Both the position numbers and the translations under genes were made by a program. A stretch of 64,000 bases of DNA from Perca fluviatilis (taxonomy: Eukaryota; Chordata; Actinopteri; Perciformes; Percidae), in contig NC_053134.1 of NCBI RefSeq assembly GCF_010015445.1, positions 5,178,636 through 5,242,635 of the forward strand, in the 5' to 3' direction. Each line of letters begins with the position of its first letter. Position 1 is the first letter of the stretch. A model generated the notes under the pieces. That model worked only from the letters and a program-made list of their open reading frames with translations, was not told the DNA's origin and did no database searches. Positions 32,896 to 46,274 of the stretch are shown here, in pieces.

Positions 32896-34242
32896 GCTTT
32901 TTTATTTAACCCAATATTTGAGATTATTTTAGAGCAATACTTAACGATTCGGTGTGGTCATGCAAATAGCGTCCTGTGCCAGGAGCACTTTTTTTCTTTT
33001 CGTCAACATTTTATAGCATAGATGGTAAAACAAATGAGGAAAGCAGATGGAGCTATTCTAAAGCACAAGAACGCAAACGCACTGCTCTGCAGGTGAAGGT
33101 AAATCGCTGCTGAAAAAAATGAAAAGGATCTTTCATAAGGAATACAATTTCACAAAACATAAAAAAATCCAAACAAACAGAGAAAAACAGAGGTGAAAAA
33201 AATATTTTCCACTCCAATAAAAAAGGGAATAAAAAGAAGCCCTATTGTTGCCCCTTCGAGGGTCTTTGTGTCCTCTCTAACTGCTCTAGATCTATTTAGT
33301 GTTTACTGCTCTGATGTTGTGTGTGTGGGTGTGTGGAGAGTGTGTGAGTGACATGGATGTTGTTTAAAGCTCAGCAGTGCTTGGCAGCAGTGCGGAGAAC
33401 ATGACCAAGTTTGGAAAATCAGCTGGAGAAGAGAGGGGAGAGGAAACAAGAGAGGAGAGGAAACAAGGAGGGGAGATGAAACTCTGACAGCTCTCGGAGG
33501 GAAAGAGGGGTTGGGGTGGACAAAATGACTGAAATAGAGAGGCAAAGTCCCTCTTCTTCTGGTGGACCCCATGGGCTCCTTTTTCAGAAAAAAATATGTA
33601 TAATAGTAAATGGGGAGAGACAAATATTTTTTGGATCCTGTTTAAATTGAACCATAATTTACATGTGATGTTCGTCAATTTAAAAAAAATAAAGTGTAAG
33701 TCAATAAAACCAGTTTGTCGTAAGTTTACCGCAGTACCACTTAGTTTTGCATTGAAGAGATGTAGCAAAAAGCCTAAGCTCATTTTTCCAACCGTTGATG
33801 TGTGGTTTGACCTTCAAATACTTACACCTATGAATAACATGTTTACAATGTTCAATCAAGTTATTTATCAAGAACTCCAAATTCTTATCCTTTAAAAATA
33901 TTCCAGCTTTAATTGACGTTTCATTTAATGGGTGCAGCAGTATACCTTTAGATTGAAGCCAGCATTGAAAAGACTGCCAAAAGTCATTAATCGGTTAACA
34001 CTGAAAGAAAATCTGTTCACTCAGCCGTTAACTGCTGTCATAACGCACAACTTCCTGTCCCTGTTGTGCAGAAAGATTTGTGTCCTGTCTGAATGACCTA
34101 AATTTACCTCGCTGCTGTAACCTGAATCCACTGGTAACAATTCTGTGAATAAAACAACTGGGACATGAATGATAATGTCGTGAGGGCCAAACATGTTTTC
34201 TACCAGTGTGTCAACACGTTCAGTGGTAGGCTGTGATTTTTG
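32896..34242. other. intergenic DNA with a purine-rich tract
   Basis: 33421-33485 is a G/A-rich run (gagaggggagaggaaacaag). The frames at 33303-33783 on the minus strand come from this tract. Nothing else recognised. Confidence 0.45.
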
Positions 34243-34609
34243 GGTCGTACTTTATTTTCCGGTACATCAAAAAGACTTTAAAAGCCGTACTTTGCATCTT
34301 ACTTTGTAATATATTGTCTAGATATAGTGTATTTTGAATTTAATACGGCAATATATGCATTTTTAGTTACAGAATCATTTAGGTGTATGGTTTCTTAATA
34401 GCGTATAACAATTGTTTTCTGTCTAATAAAGACCAAATAATTTCTTATTTTGGTCTAATTTGATACAAAGCAAGGCATATTATATCTTATTAATGTACTA
34501 ATTACAGCATCATTTAGGCGTTTGGCCTTTAATTGGGGCATAACTATTCATTATTTCTAGTACAGGTTTATTACGTCTTTTTAATGTACCGGAAAAATAA
34601 AGTGCTAAA
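34243..34609. mobile_element. MITE
   Basis: Left end cgtactttattttccggtac then atcaaaaagac; right end gtctttttaatgtaccggaa then aaataaagtgc. 367 bp with ~33 bp TIRs. Confidence 0.75.
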
Positions 34610-34845
34610 CTGTCTATAGTCCTGAGTGGATATATCTGATTGGTTAAATAGTGATCTTACGTGTAAGTTTACATTACATAATGACGTGTTATAACTGATA
34701 CCATGGCCATATAACAAACTCTTGTTTTAAGTGTATTTGTTGCTTTAGAGTCAAACAGAAATTATGTCTTTAAGCCAAGCCTGAAGCATCAACTCACCTT
34801 TTCAGAGCTGCTACATTACATTTATTGTCTATATTTTGTACTTAA

Positions 34846-36914
34846 AGGGGTGATAGAATGATTATATAGGGTATTTTACACTGTTCTTTAAGGTCTCCTA
34901 ATGGGGTATGTAACATTGGTTGGGCTGAAAATTGCCCGAATGCTATTTTATTAGGCCCTTAACTACCCTGTGAATATGGCTCTATTTGGAACAAGAGCTT
35001 TTCTTCCAAATATGGCATGCTAATGAATATTCAGAATGAGCTACGCGCTGATTGGTTTGAGCAAACTACATAGAAACACATGGGAGACTCGGCAGCAGGC
35101 CTCATATTTCAGACACTGCAAAGTTATACATTGTTTGTCGGGCTATTTCGTTATTAAATTCACTTCTGAGACTTTTTTAAGCGAGAAATCAACTATATAA
35201 AGCTCAAATATGGGCAGTTTTACGAAAATTGATGGCTAATTGCAAATTTGGTAAGACTGTGTGTCGGGGTTCAGCCGCTGGTGCTGCCTCGCCGCCCGCC
35301 GGTGATGCCTCGCCGCCCGGCCTGCCTTCCTTCACAGCCCCCGGCCTGATATGAGGTACTTGGAGCTCCGTCACGGCTGGCAGCCCACAGCAGGGACTAC
35401 CAACACCGCTGCCCTGACGGAGCTCCAGGGCCTTCAACTCCCCTCTTCGTGCTAGCTAAATGGCCCGTTGCGTGAGAGTGAGAGTGCCGTCAGCGAGCTT
35501 GTTACACCAGCAATCTCTTACCACATGTTACACACATGTCACGCCACTTATACAAAATCTAACTAAAGGTCTTATAAAGCTAACAACAGTGTCAGATTTC
35601 AAGTTAATTAATATTTGTGAAGACAGAGTGTTTCGTTAGCTGCGATTGTCCCTTCAATCCTAGCTAGCTATGTGTAGCTACAAATCACGGATAGTTAGCT
35701 TCCTTTTCGCCTTAATTCGAGTATATTTACAGTTTGAATTTTGTCACGCCACTTGCACATCTAACTATATGTCTTATAAACCTAACAATGGTGTCCAATT
35801 TCAAGTTAATATTTGTGAAGACTAGCTAGGTGTTTCGTTAGCTGTGACTGTCCCTTCAATCCTAGCTACAAATCATGGATAGTTAGCTTCCTTTTTGTCT
35901 TAATTCGAGTATATTTACAGTTTGAATTTCATCACGCCACTTACACAACATCTAACTAAATGTTTTATTAAGCTAACAACGGTGTCCGATTTCAAGTTAA
36001 TGAATATTTGTGAATTCCAGAGGAATTCTAAGAGGAGGCTAGCTAGCTCTCATTGATAGAGCTCCATCCAGCCGCAGACTCTATCAATGAGACTCGCGGA
36101 CAAGCGGTGTTTATTTCCCCAATCGTTTGTTTAAATAAATCAACACATTATAATTACACACATTATAAGATTAACTAGAATCTGTGGTAAGAGAATGCTG
36201 GCGTAACAAGCTCGCTGACCACGCTTTCACTCACATACACCGGGCATTTAGCTAGCAGGAAGAGGAGAGTTGCAGGCCCTGGAGCTCTGTCAGAGCAGCG
36301 GCGTTTTGTAGTTCATTAGCCCAAAACGGTGACTGCGCGGGTATGAAGTGCCGTGGGCTGCCAGACGTAACGGAGCTCAATCGAGCTCACAGCAGGCCGG
36401 GGTCTGTGAAGGAAGGCAGGCCGGGCGGCGAGTCAGCAACACAGGCAGCACTGGCCTCTGAAGTCCGACACACAGTCGGACAAAATTTGCAATTAGACAT
36501 CAAATTTCGTAAAATGGCCCATATTTGACCTCTACATAGTTGATTTCTCGCATAAAAAATTCTCAGAAGTGAATTTAATGGTAAAATAGCATATGAACAA
36601 TGTATACAATTTCTGAGATCTGCACGACCTAGATTAAGAATAACTGATCTCAGGTCAGTTGTGTAGCCTATGCAAATGTTGGGGCATGACAAAGAGAAAG
36701 ATTAGAGCCAAATGAGGAGGAGCCGCAATAGTTGACGTCAACTATGGGGCTCGTTGAGATTCGCCCGTTTTCAGAGGCAGTTTCAAATAGTGAGATTTGC
36801 AGAGAAAAGAGGTGTCAATAGGATTTAGAGGTTCTATGTATGTCCTAGTTACCCACTAAACTGTCATTATTCAACTATGACAAGGTAAAATCAGTTTTGC
36901 ATTCTATCACCCCT
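34846..36914. mobile_element. 2.07 kb TTAA element with long inverted ends and inner tandem repeat
   Basis: TTAA at 34842-34845 and 36915-36918, ends aggggtgatagaatg and its reverse complement. Inverted similarity extends several hundred bases inward (for example ttgcaaatttggtaagactg near 35240 against agtcggacaaaatttgcaat near 36490). The middle holds 2.5 direct copies of a ~195 bp unit (35538-36030). No transposase. Confidence 0.82.
35538..36030. repeat. ~195 bp tandem repeat, about 2.5 copies
   Basis: Each unit contains tcacgccactt, aagctaacaac.gtgtc, tttcaagttaat, tgtttcgttagctg and ttaattcgagtatatttaca. Confidence 0.8.
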
Positions 36915-37194
36915 TTAAGTTATTTTCATCCAGTTTAGTTCATCCACGTTTAGAACCATTAGACATATTGCACTTTTCTGTAATAAATACATCTAAATGT
37001 AAATACTCAAAGTATGAAAAGTAGAGCATAAACACATGATGCAGTTTGATATGATTATAATATTCTTAGAAATAACTATTTAATTAGGTATTATTTCAAT
37101 TAAAAGTGTAACAGAAATTTGGTCAATGCACATCAACTGAACATAAACATTTTAAATTAGTAGAATACAACTAAAAATCTATAAACAACAATGG

Positions 37195-37235
37195 GTCGCA
37201 CTTTATTTTACTGTACATTGATAAGCCGTAATAAG
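37195..37235. repeat. MITE-end fragment
   Basis: gggtcgcactttattttact then gtaca resembles one end of the 34243 MITE. The partner end is absent. Confidence 0.4.
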
Positions 37236-37721
37236 CCTACTTCAGTTTAAACTGAGCTTTTAGTTGAAGGACATGGCTAATTTCAACAGTGTTGAACAGT
37301 GAATGTGTAACAAGGGTTTAGGGGAAGTGAGTGAAGACTTCCTGTAAGCTGTGGCTTTTAAAACCTGGGCGTGAGGTTTAGGTTGTTGCCTCTGCTGAGC
37401 TTGTTGAGGTAGTCTCGGTGGTATCGTGCGAAGCAGATGGTTGGGTTGTTGATTTGTTGCCATGGTATAACCGTGGTTGTATTGTGGTGGCAGCAAAAAT
37501 GTCAGAGATAGATATCTCCAAACCTCAGTACGTATCTGCACGGCTAGATTCCACTTGAAAAAAGTGAGAAAAGAAATGTCATGTTTTTGTGTTTAGATGA
37601 CGTTGCTCTATCGTGTTGGATTTTTCTTGATCTTGCATTTTTTGTAGGTCATTCTTCTGCCATGAAGAACTTGTCTTTGTCTTGTAGGTACTAAAACTTT
37701 GACTTTTCTTGGTCTTGTAGA

Positions 37722-38215
37722 CCCTGTTTACACTTGGTTATAAAATGCGTCTACGTGCTAAATACAAATGTAAACGATCACCAAGACTCATTGTGATCCG
37801 ACCATTCATTCAGGTAACTTGCCACGGTGGTCTGGGACGCAATTGACAACATATCTTTTGTATTGTTAAGGCTAATGTATCCTGATGCGTCCCCTGACAA
37901 GGACGTAACAGGAAAATATCATCAGTGCAGGACGTGGTGGTTGTTTTAGTCACAAAGCACCATTGCTCAATAACTTGCTCATTTTATGACGAGTTGGACG
38001 AAGTGTTGCGTGAACGTTTGCTTAATGTTTCGCCCGATGGGAGAAGATGGGTTGGATTCTGCTGACAGCGATATCTCCAGCTGTACCCACACAACCGCTA
38101 ACGTGACTGCTGAGAGTGTGGACTTTATGACTGTGTGCTGGGCCCTTTGACCATCTACTGTAAAGGAAGTGACATAGGCAGCAACGAAATCTAAACACAA
38201 GTGGTATCAGCTGGG
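37722..38215. mobile_element. possible DNA element
   Basis: gaccctgtttacacttggtt at the left and taaacacaagtggtatcagc at the right are weak inverted ends, common in fish elements of this type. Confidence 0.4.
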
Positions 38216-39420
38216 GACGCAGGTTTGAATACTGATGTGTCTCAGCTGTCAACTTGGGTTGGTAAAAACCAATCATATAGACAGGGTCATAGGTTTGTTA
38301 CTCAGTCTCTGCCATGTTGGACTTTTGTCTTGTAGGTATTACGATGCACTTTTCTTGATCTTGCAGATCAAAAAATTTCTTGTTCATTCAGGCTTTGAGT
38401 CCAACTTGTCGAGAGTCACAGGCTTTATGACGGACTTGCCTCTTCGGTTGTGATTTAGACTTGTGTGAGCCATGTAGGCTTTGTGACTTGGATGTGTACA
38501 TGTTGATTCAGTTTTGTCTTATCACGTTGGCAGGGCATGACATTAACTTTTTTGCTCACCAGCCACTGTGGCTAGTGGTTTTATAAAACTACGAGCCACT
38601 CAACATTTTCACTAGCCGCTATTTTGTGGGAAATTATGTATGTCAACTATAGTGTGCTGCAATTCACTTGAAGAATCAGATTTACAACACTTTTAAATGT
38701 AAATAAGAATTCTAAACACCCAAATCAAAACTACATAAAATGTATAACACTGCAGTCATCACATTTTCAGCTCTGATAATGTGCTTAAAGCTCCATTTGT
38801 ATGAAAACATGCAACCGGATAAGACACAGACATAAAAAAAGAGCTTTGTATTGCATAAGTGGTGCAGGGCTGGAGTCCCAGAGGCACAGAAGAGCCACAG
38901 ACTGAAGGGAGTCATCATTTCACAGGAGGCCTGCCTCCCTTGTTTGAGTTCACTTGTGGGTGAGCAGTGGAACTGTGTTACATCCTCTCCCTCAGGAACT
39001 ACAGCTTGCGCTACCCTTCAGTCCCCCTACAGCTTGTGTCATTGGAACTACAACTTGTGCTAAAAGTTACATAGTATTGCTTTAATATTAATGATCAGAG
39101 CATGTGTGATGTCACCCATTGGTTTGTGGAGATCTGCTATGAGTAGTCGAGTTTGCCATTATGGGCGCAGCCATCCTGGTTGCGGATGTGACGATTATAG
39201 ACGAGAGGGAAGGGTGAGGGAGGAACTACGTTACGTTACACACTTTCACTGGCAATTTCATCATAGCCACGGCCTAAAACACCCCTTGCTTTATCACCGA
39301 TTTTAAAATCAACGAGACCATTATTAAAAAAATGAACATCATTCTGTATTGCAGAAGACTTAAACTAGCGATTGAGACCATAAACTCATTATGAAAATGT
39401 TTACTGCTTTCTTTCCTTAA
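38216..39420. other. intergenic DNA, nothing recognised
   Basis: No supported gene. Short direct repeats of ctacagcttg and tagtggtt-type words only. Confidence 0.4.
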
Positions 39421-39424
39421 TGTG

Positions 39425-40895
<1,471 letters not shown>

Positions 40896-40899
40896 TGTC

Positions 40900-41175
40900 T
40901 AATTGTCCCCCCTCCTCCATTAGTATATATACACCCACCTCTTGGTAGCTTTAGTTGCCGGATCGTTTTGTACTTTTGTGTCGATGTTCCAGCGTTCTAC
41001 TCTTCATGTTTCTAGTGAGTTCTTTGACCCTTGCCTATTCTGACTCTGCGTCTAGCCCTGTTGGTCTTGTAGGCTACCTCTGCCTTACCAGAATTGTGCC
41101 TGTTTTTGACCTCGCCCTTGGACTGTGATTTGGACACAGTTACCTGGTTTAAAAAAAAAAAAAAAAAAAATGTAA
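40900..41175 (+). repeat. LTR-like fragment with TATA box and poly-A
   Basis: tagtatatatacacccacct then gttgccggatcgttttgtac resembles the promoter part of a fish LTR. It ends in a run of about 20 A at 41151-41170. No flanking copy is seen. Confidence 0.35.
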
Positions 41176-42000
41176 CAGTGTTAGAATGTGACTTTAGGCA
41201 GCTTTTCATTTTGATCCCAACTTTGCATGTTTTGGTTATTGCCCAGTTTGAGTTTTTTTGTATTTGGTTTGTGCATGTGTTGCATGTTTTAATACTTATT
41301 TTTTGCATGGTTTGGTGGATTTGCGGTGTTTTCTTAATTGTTTGATGGACTGGTAATCAAGGTGATGAGGAGCAGCTGTGATTGCCTGGACCACACCCCC
41401 TCCACAGCTCAGGATTGGCCACAGGATGGTATGATGTGTTGTTAAAGATGGATGTGAAACAGGTGCAGAGGGGAAGGAGGACAAAGAAAAAGAATCATGG
41501 GTGTGACCGGCTGGAGGAGAGCTTTGTTTTTAGTACTTTTAATATTGTACAGAAGTAACCAGTTTTATTTAAAATGAATTATTGAATAATCATCCCGTGG
41601 AAGTTTTTATTAACAGTGGCAACACTTTTTTGCTTGTAAAACAGGAACTCGCACAACTGTGTGACAGCAGTTTAATACCTTAGCCAGTCAAAACGGGTAC
41701 CTTTTTGTTGGACCTCAGATGGTGCTTTAAATCACACAAAGATGTTCAAGACCATGCTCCAAAAAGGGTTCCTCAAGGAACCTCATCAACTACCCCAGGC
41801 TCCTCAGGAAATCGATGTGTTTAAAAGGCAAGGAATTTCCCCAACTGCTGGTGCTGCTGCCCCCACTTAACTAATTAACATTAACATGCAATTATTGCTG
41901 TGCTGTATGTCCAAGGGAAGACAATGTATTGGGCATCTAGAGGAAGAGTTAGATGGTTGGATAATGTTACATTTGTTTACCTTTTTATAAACCAGAGATA
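41176..42000. other. intergenic DNA, nothing recognised
   Basis: No supported gene or element ends. Confidence 0.4.
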
Positions 42001-42002
42001 TT

Positions 42003-42432
42003 CAACAGGGGTCTGCGATCCCTAGGGAGTCCTCAGGAAGTGAAGGGGGGCCAAATTATGTCTAAAAGGTTTTAGAAAGTTTTTTTTATTTTTTTATTGA
42101 AATATTTATGAAAATATACAATAATTTGAATCCAACATATTATTAGGAAATATATTTGGCCTATTTGTGAAAGGAAAAAAAAACACATTTAATTTACACA
42201 CTGAACTTTACTGTAGGTAAAGTAGCCACTATGGTAGCCATGCAGTTAAGCATAAGGATTCACTGTGCCTTCCACATACAGTATATGTTAAACATTAAAA
42301 CATGATGTATAAATAATGCATATCTATTCATTTTCATCCATCCTGCCCAGTTTAACATGCAACTCAATTTTATACAATGCGTATATGTACAGTAGAAGGG
42401 GTCCTTGGCCTAAAAGACTTTGAAGACCCCTG
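42003..42432. mobile_element. hAT-like non-autonomous element
   Basis: Left end caacaggggtctgcgatccc, right end ttgaagacccctgc: short TIR caggggtct. The same left end occurs at 18643. No matching 8-bp duplication was found. Confidence 0.5.
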
Positions 42433-42748
42433 CACTACAATGTTGATCTTACAGAGCTCGATAATGACCGCCCACATTTTTAACGGCTCCGGTTCCGGAA
42501 GTGTGAAATATCCCCATTCAATTGTTCCAAATGACGTTTCAAAAATTGCTTATGTAAAAAGTTTTACGTCTGGAACTAAGCCAACCAGCTACGAGAGGAA
42601 TCATGACCGTAAAACATTTGACTCGGCACAAAAAAAACATTTTTCAAAGTGGCAAAAAAGGCAAAGATACAAGACTGTACAAAACTACTGTAGACTTCAA
42701 TGGTAGAAGATTGCTCTAGCCTTTTCATGGCAACAGTGAGTTGATTTT

Positions 42749-42815
42749 GCTGTTACGCTTAGATTGTAGGTAGTGTTGTAGTTCTCCATAAGCTCGCGAA
42801 TAAAACCTGTTTTAA
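42749..42815 (+). repeat. repeat shared with 52084-52162
   Basis: gattgtaggtagtgttgtag, tctccataag and gcgaataaaacctgtttt recur in the same orientation 9.3 kb downstream. Confidence 0.7.
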
Positions 42816-43021
42816 ACACCCTGCAATAAACGTTGACGTGCTGCCTGCATGTTTATGTAGTTTGTTCACGATGTTTTGTTGCCATTTTTTTTGTCTTGAT
42901 TAGTGTAGTTTCCTCCAAGACATATTGTGCAAGAGTGTAATACATTTCAGAGGAAGTATATTCTGAGGGCTTTTACTGAATGGCAACAAACCCTGCGGTC
43001 GGGATGTTCATTGATTAATGA

Positions 43022-43470
43022 GCTGCGGCCTGTACCACGAAGCAAGATTTGTGTTTTGTGTATCAATCAATCAATACTCGACTGATAACGGTGTCACCAT
43101 TCTTAGAAGATCCGGTGAAGCTCAACCCATTAACATTCCCTGATGGGTATTTTTATGAAAAATATATATTTTCAGCGCAGGGAATTAGCCTATGTATATG
43201 TTAATGTAGAATTATAGTTGGCTCTTATGTAAAATATGGTAGATGTTTGCGTGGATTGGTCATGCTGTGCAAACACCGCCTCTTTTATGTGAAAGTGGGC
43301 GCCGCTGGATTGTAAAACCCGGGGTTGATTGAACTAGTTGTTAACCACCGTCATGACACAGGTTATGACACAGTTTATGCCGGACCACAGTTGTTAAGTT
43401 AGGTGCAGCTGGGTAACTGAAATCAATCCAGGGCATGTTGATCTTGATTCATAGTTCAAGCCTCTGATCT
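43022..43470. mobile_element. dispersed element family B, copy 2
   Basis: gcggcctgtaccacgaagca, tgatgggtatttttatgaaa and caaacaccgcctcttttatg match 22567-23440. This copy is shorter through internal deletion. Confidence 0.65.
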
Positions 43471-44863
43471 CACAAGAGGCAGGTATCTGCACTAATCGCG
43501 GCTCCTAAAATGTTTGTGTTTTTTCATAAAGAGTATTAGATGTGGTGCTTCATCTGAATGAGCATAAAGGAAGTTGATTAAATGCTTCTTTGAGTTGCCT
43601 TCAGTTATTATATAACAGGACTTGGGAAAGTGATGCATGAAAACAATTTGCTCGATAAATACTACTTTGTGCTTAGAGTAGGAACATGGGAAATTAACTA
43701 GCCAGGTACTTTACTCTTTCTATTTTCTGCTACATTATGCTTCTACTGCACTACATTTTGGAAGCCAATATTGTACTTTTTACTCCAATTATGAATACAA
43801 AATGTAACTCGACTTACGGTGAAGTATTTAAATATAGTCCCCCATTACCAACTGCAACATTAAAGTGCTTTGTATCTGTGTACATTAAGTGAGGGCAGAG
43901 ATGAGGTATGTTAGCCAAAGCAAAAAAGCACTTTGTCCAACAGTTGGAGCCGCGCGGTCTAATGTTTAAAATGAATGCATAACTGCGTTAAAAACGTAAA
44001 AACTGCGTTTTGAAATAAATAATTCTGTGAATAAATTATATACATGCGACCGTTTCACAGCGTTAAGGTTAACGTTACGTTTAGGTATGAGGACGAAAAA
44101 TGCTCCCGTGGGAGCGTGCATAAGCGGAAGTTAGGTAACATAACATATGTACCATACCAAACACCGATCTTTTTCAAACTTAACTAGGTAACTTTTGCGC
44201 CTAATCCTGACCAAACTGCAACCGTTTGACAAACGTTTGACAAAGCCATGACTTTTACCGGAAAGAAAAAGCTCCTGTGGGTCTTATTGGAGGGTTAGGA
44301 ATAAACAACCTACAGTATATCGTTGTATTGGTTTGAAGTACTTGTTGTGTTTAGTCTACACTACCAACAGATATCAGTGTCCATAAAACCTTTTTTGAAC
44401 ATTCTTTTTCCCATGAGGTGTACTTTATGAATAATCTTGTATTGCATGAGTTGCACGTTTGGTTGGTGAATATAGAAGATGTTTTGGCCGATTTGTGTCC
44501 AGAAGTTGGCACCAGGGATGATCCATAGGTCTTGTTCCCATTTTTCTAAAGTGATGGATATTGTTTGGTCAGATGTGGAAATTACCGTGTAGATTAGAGG
44601 AGTTTCAATTTTTTTCCCAATAGTGATGTTAAAGCTAGTGCATAGTTTGTCTCCCCTATGAGGAATTCTAAGTAACAACAACAGAACTGTGGCCGTGTCC
44701 ACATGATGCAGGAAAGTCACCGGGCAACACAATCTTCTGAACATAGTCATACTGAGAAATACAGAGGTGTGCAGCTGATAGTCTTAATTAGCTTTGTAGC
44801 AACTCAGTTGGCAATGGCTTGAATGTAACGGACGTTCATTAATATCAAAAAGTTAAGCACTAA
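43471..44863. other. intergenic DNA with hAT-like scraps
   Basis: 43700-43810 (caggtactttactctttcta, tgtactttttactccaatta) looks like a decayed piece of the same hAT-type family as 4432-5612. The minus frame 44361-44750 shows scattered protein-like words but no family I recognise. Confidence 0.4.
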
Positions 44864-44965
44864 TGGCCCTATTTTAACGATCTAAAACGCAAAACGTAAG
44901 TGGCTTTGTGGGCGGATCTCGGGCGCTGTTATTATACTAGCGTTAATCGCTAACTCGATAGCTCT

Positions 44966-46274
44966 ATGGCTACTTCCACTCTAAGCGAGTCCCCACTCCC
45001 TCGCAGGATTTCATCTTTATTCAGAGACACTGAGAAAGAAATTGCAGATCTCAAGAATGAGATTCGGATGCTTTTAGAGGACCAAAAACACAAGGATGCT
45101 TTACTAACAACCTGCCTGAACGTGGCTCACGACCAGTCGCTCCAGATTTCGTCTCTTACGGCGGCCCTCCAGGACACGGAACACTGGGATCCATCTGCCT
45201 ACCACCAGCGCCCATCATCCTGTTCTACGCCCAACTTCAAGTCTTGGACTGAGGTGGTTTGCGGCCGAAAGAGGGCCTCAAATAGGGCTCCATCGCCTTC
45301 TGCATCGCCTCCCACCGTCAGCCTTTCGAATCGCTTCGGCGTTTTGTCAGAGCTGGCGGCTGGTGGATCGGGATCATGCCCGAGAACTGGTGCTGCTGGA
45401 GCCTCTGTGCGGTCGGCAGCTGGTGGAGTGGCTGTCGCGGTCTGTACGACCCTCCCGGTCTCGGATGCTGCGGTTCCCCGTGGTCGCGGATCAGCCCTCC
45501 CGGTGGCTGCTGCGGTTCCCCGCGATTCAACATCTCCAGAGCCGGCTGGTCAGCTGTCGTCACGGGAGAAGACTGCTGCCTCTCGTCGGAAGCTACTAAG
45601 AGATGCGGTGTTCAGACAATCTGGTGGCCGCCGCTGCCTGGGCCGCTCAAACACCAACGTACTCCAACAGAGTAAGCATTCTTCCTTTCCTTGTACATCG
45701 GAAATTGTTACTGACTGCTCTCTTCCTATCACCGGCCATTCACAATCCTCCGCTCCCCGACCACTTTTCCCTCCAAACACAATAATTATCGGTGATTCAT
45801 TCTGCCGATGCATGCGATTTTTTAATGCGACCACACACTGTTTCCCAGGAGCTAAGGTTGCAGATATCCATGATAAAATTGTGGACCTGATACCCTCACT
45901 TTCAACAACAATCAAGCGCATTGTGGTCCACTGTGGACATAATGACATGTCCTACCGTGAAAATGAACGCACAAAGAAAGATTTTAACACTCTGACGTTT
46001 TAAAGAGTACTGGGAAATCGTTTTTTATTTCGGGCCCACTTCCCTCTCTAGGTCGTGGAAAAGACCTTTTTAGCAGACTTCTTGGCCTCAACACCTGGCT
46101 TCAGACTGCCTGCAATCTTCACCACATAGGGTTCATTGACAATTTCAATCTTTTTTGGGAACGTGGCGCTTTGTTCAGCAGGGATGGAATTCATCCGAAC
46201 GCACGGGGCAACCAGATACTGTGTAGAAATATACAGCATGTCCTGCAAACGCAGTGGAATGACTGACGGTTTAC
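44966..46274 (+). pseudogene. LINE ORF1 with coiled coil and SGNH hydrolase domain, frameshifted
   Basis: The first frame (44966-46003) starts MATSTLSESPLPRR, has a probable coiled coil at residues 18-60 (EKEIADLKNEIRMLLEDQ), a long Ser/Pro/Ala-rich linker, then the SGNH block TIIIGDSFCRCMRF and HCGHNDMSYR. The frame breaks near 45995. The rest of the domain continues in another frame to TGA at 46272-46274: GPLPSLGRGKDLFSRLLGLN and the last catalytic block FSRDGIHPNARGNQ. Esterase-type ORF1 proteins of this sort are known in CR1/L2 LINEs. GDS, GHND and DxxH-type blocks are all present, so only the shift breaks it. Confidence 0.8.

Noticed and set aside
33303..33783. 106- and 139-codon minus-strand frames
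   Set aside because: Low-complexity Ser/Leu/Pro translation of a purine-rich tract; no start context, splice partners or family motif.
44361..44750. 129-codon minus-strand frame
   Set aside because: Some protein-like words but no start context, splice signals or family recognised; left as intergenic.
45318..45948. Additional frames overlapping LINE ORF1
   Set aside because: Shadows of the real ORF1 frame, which has the coiled coil and SGNH blocks.
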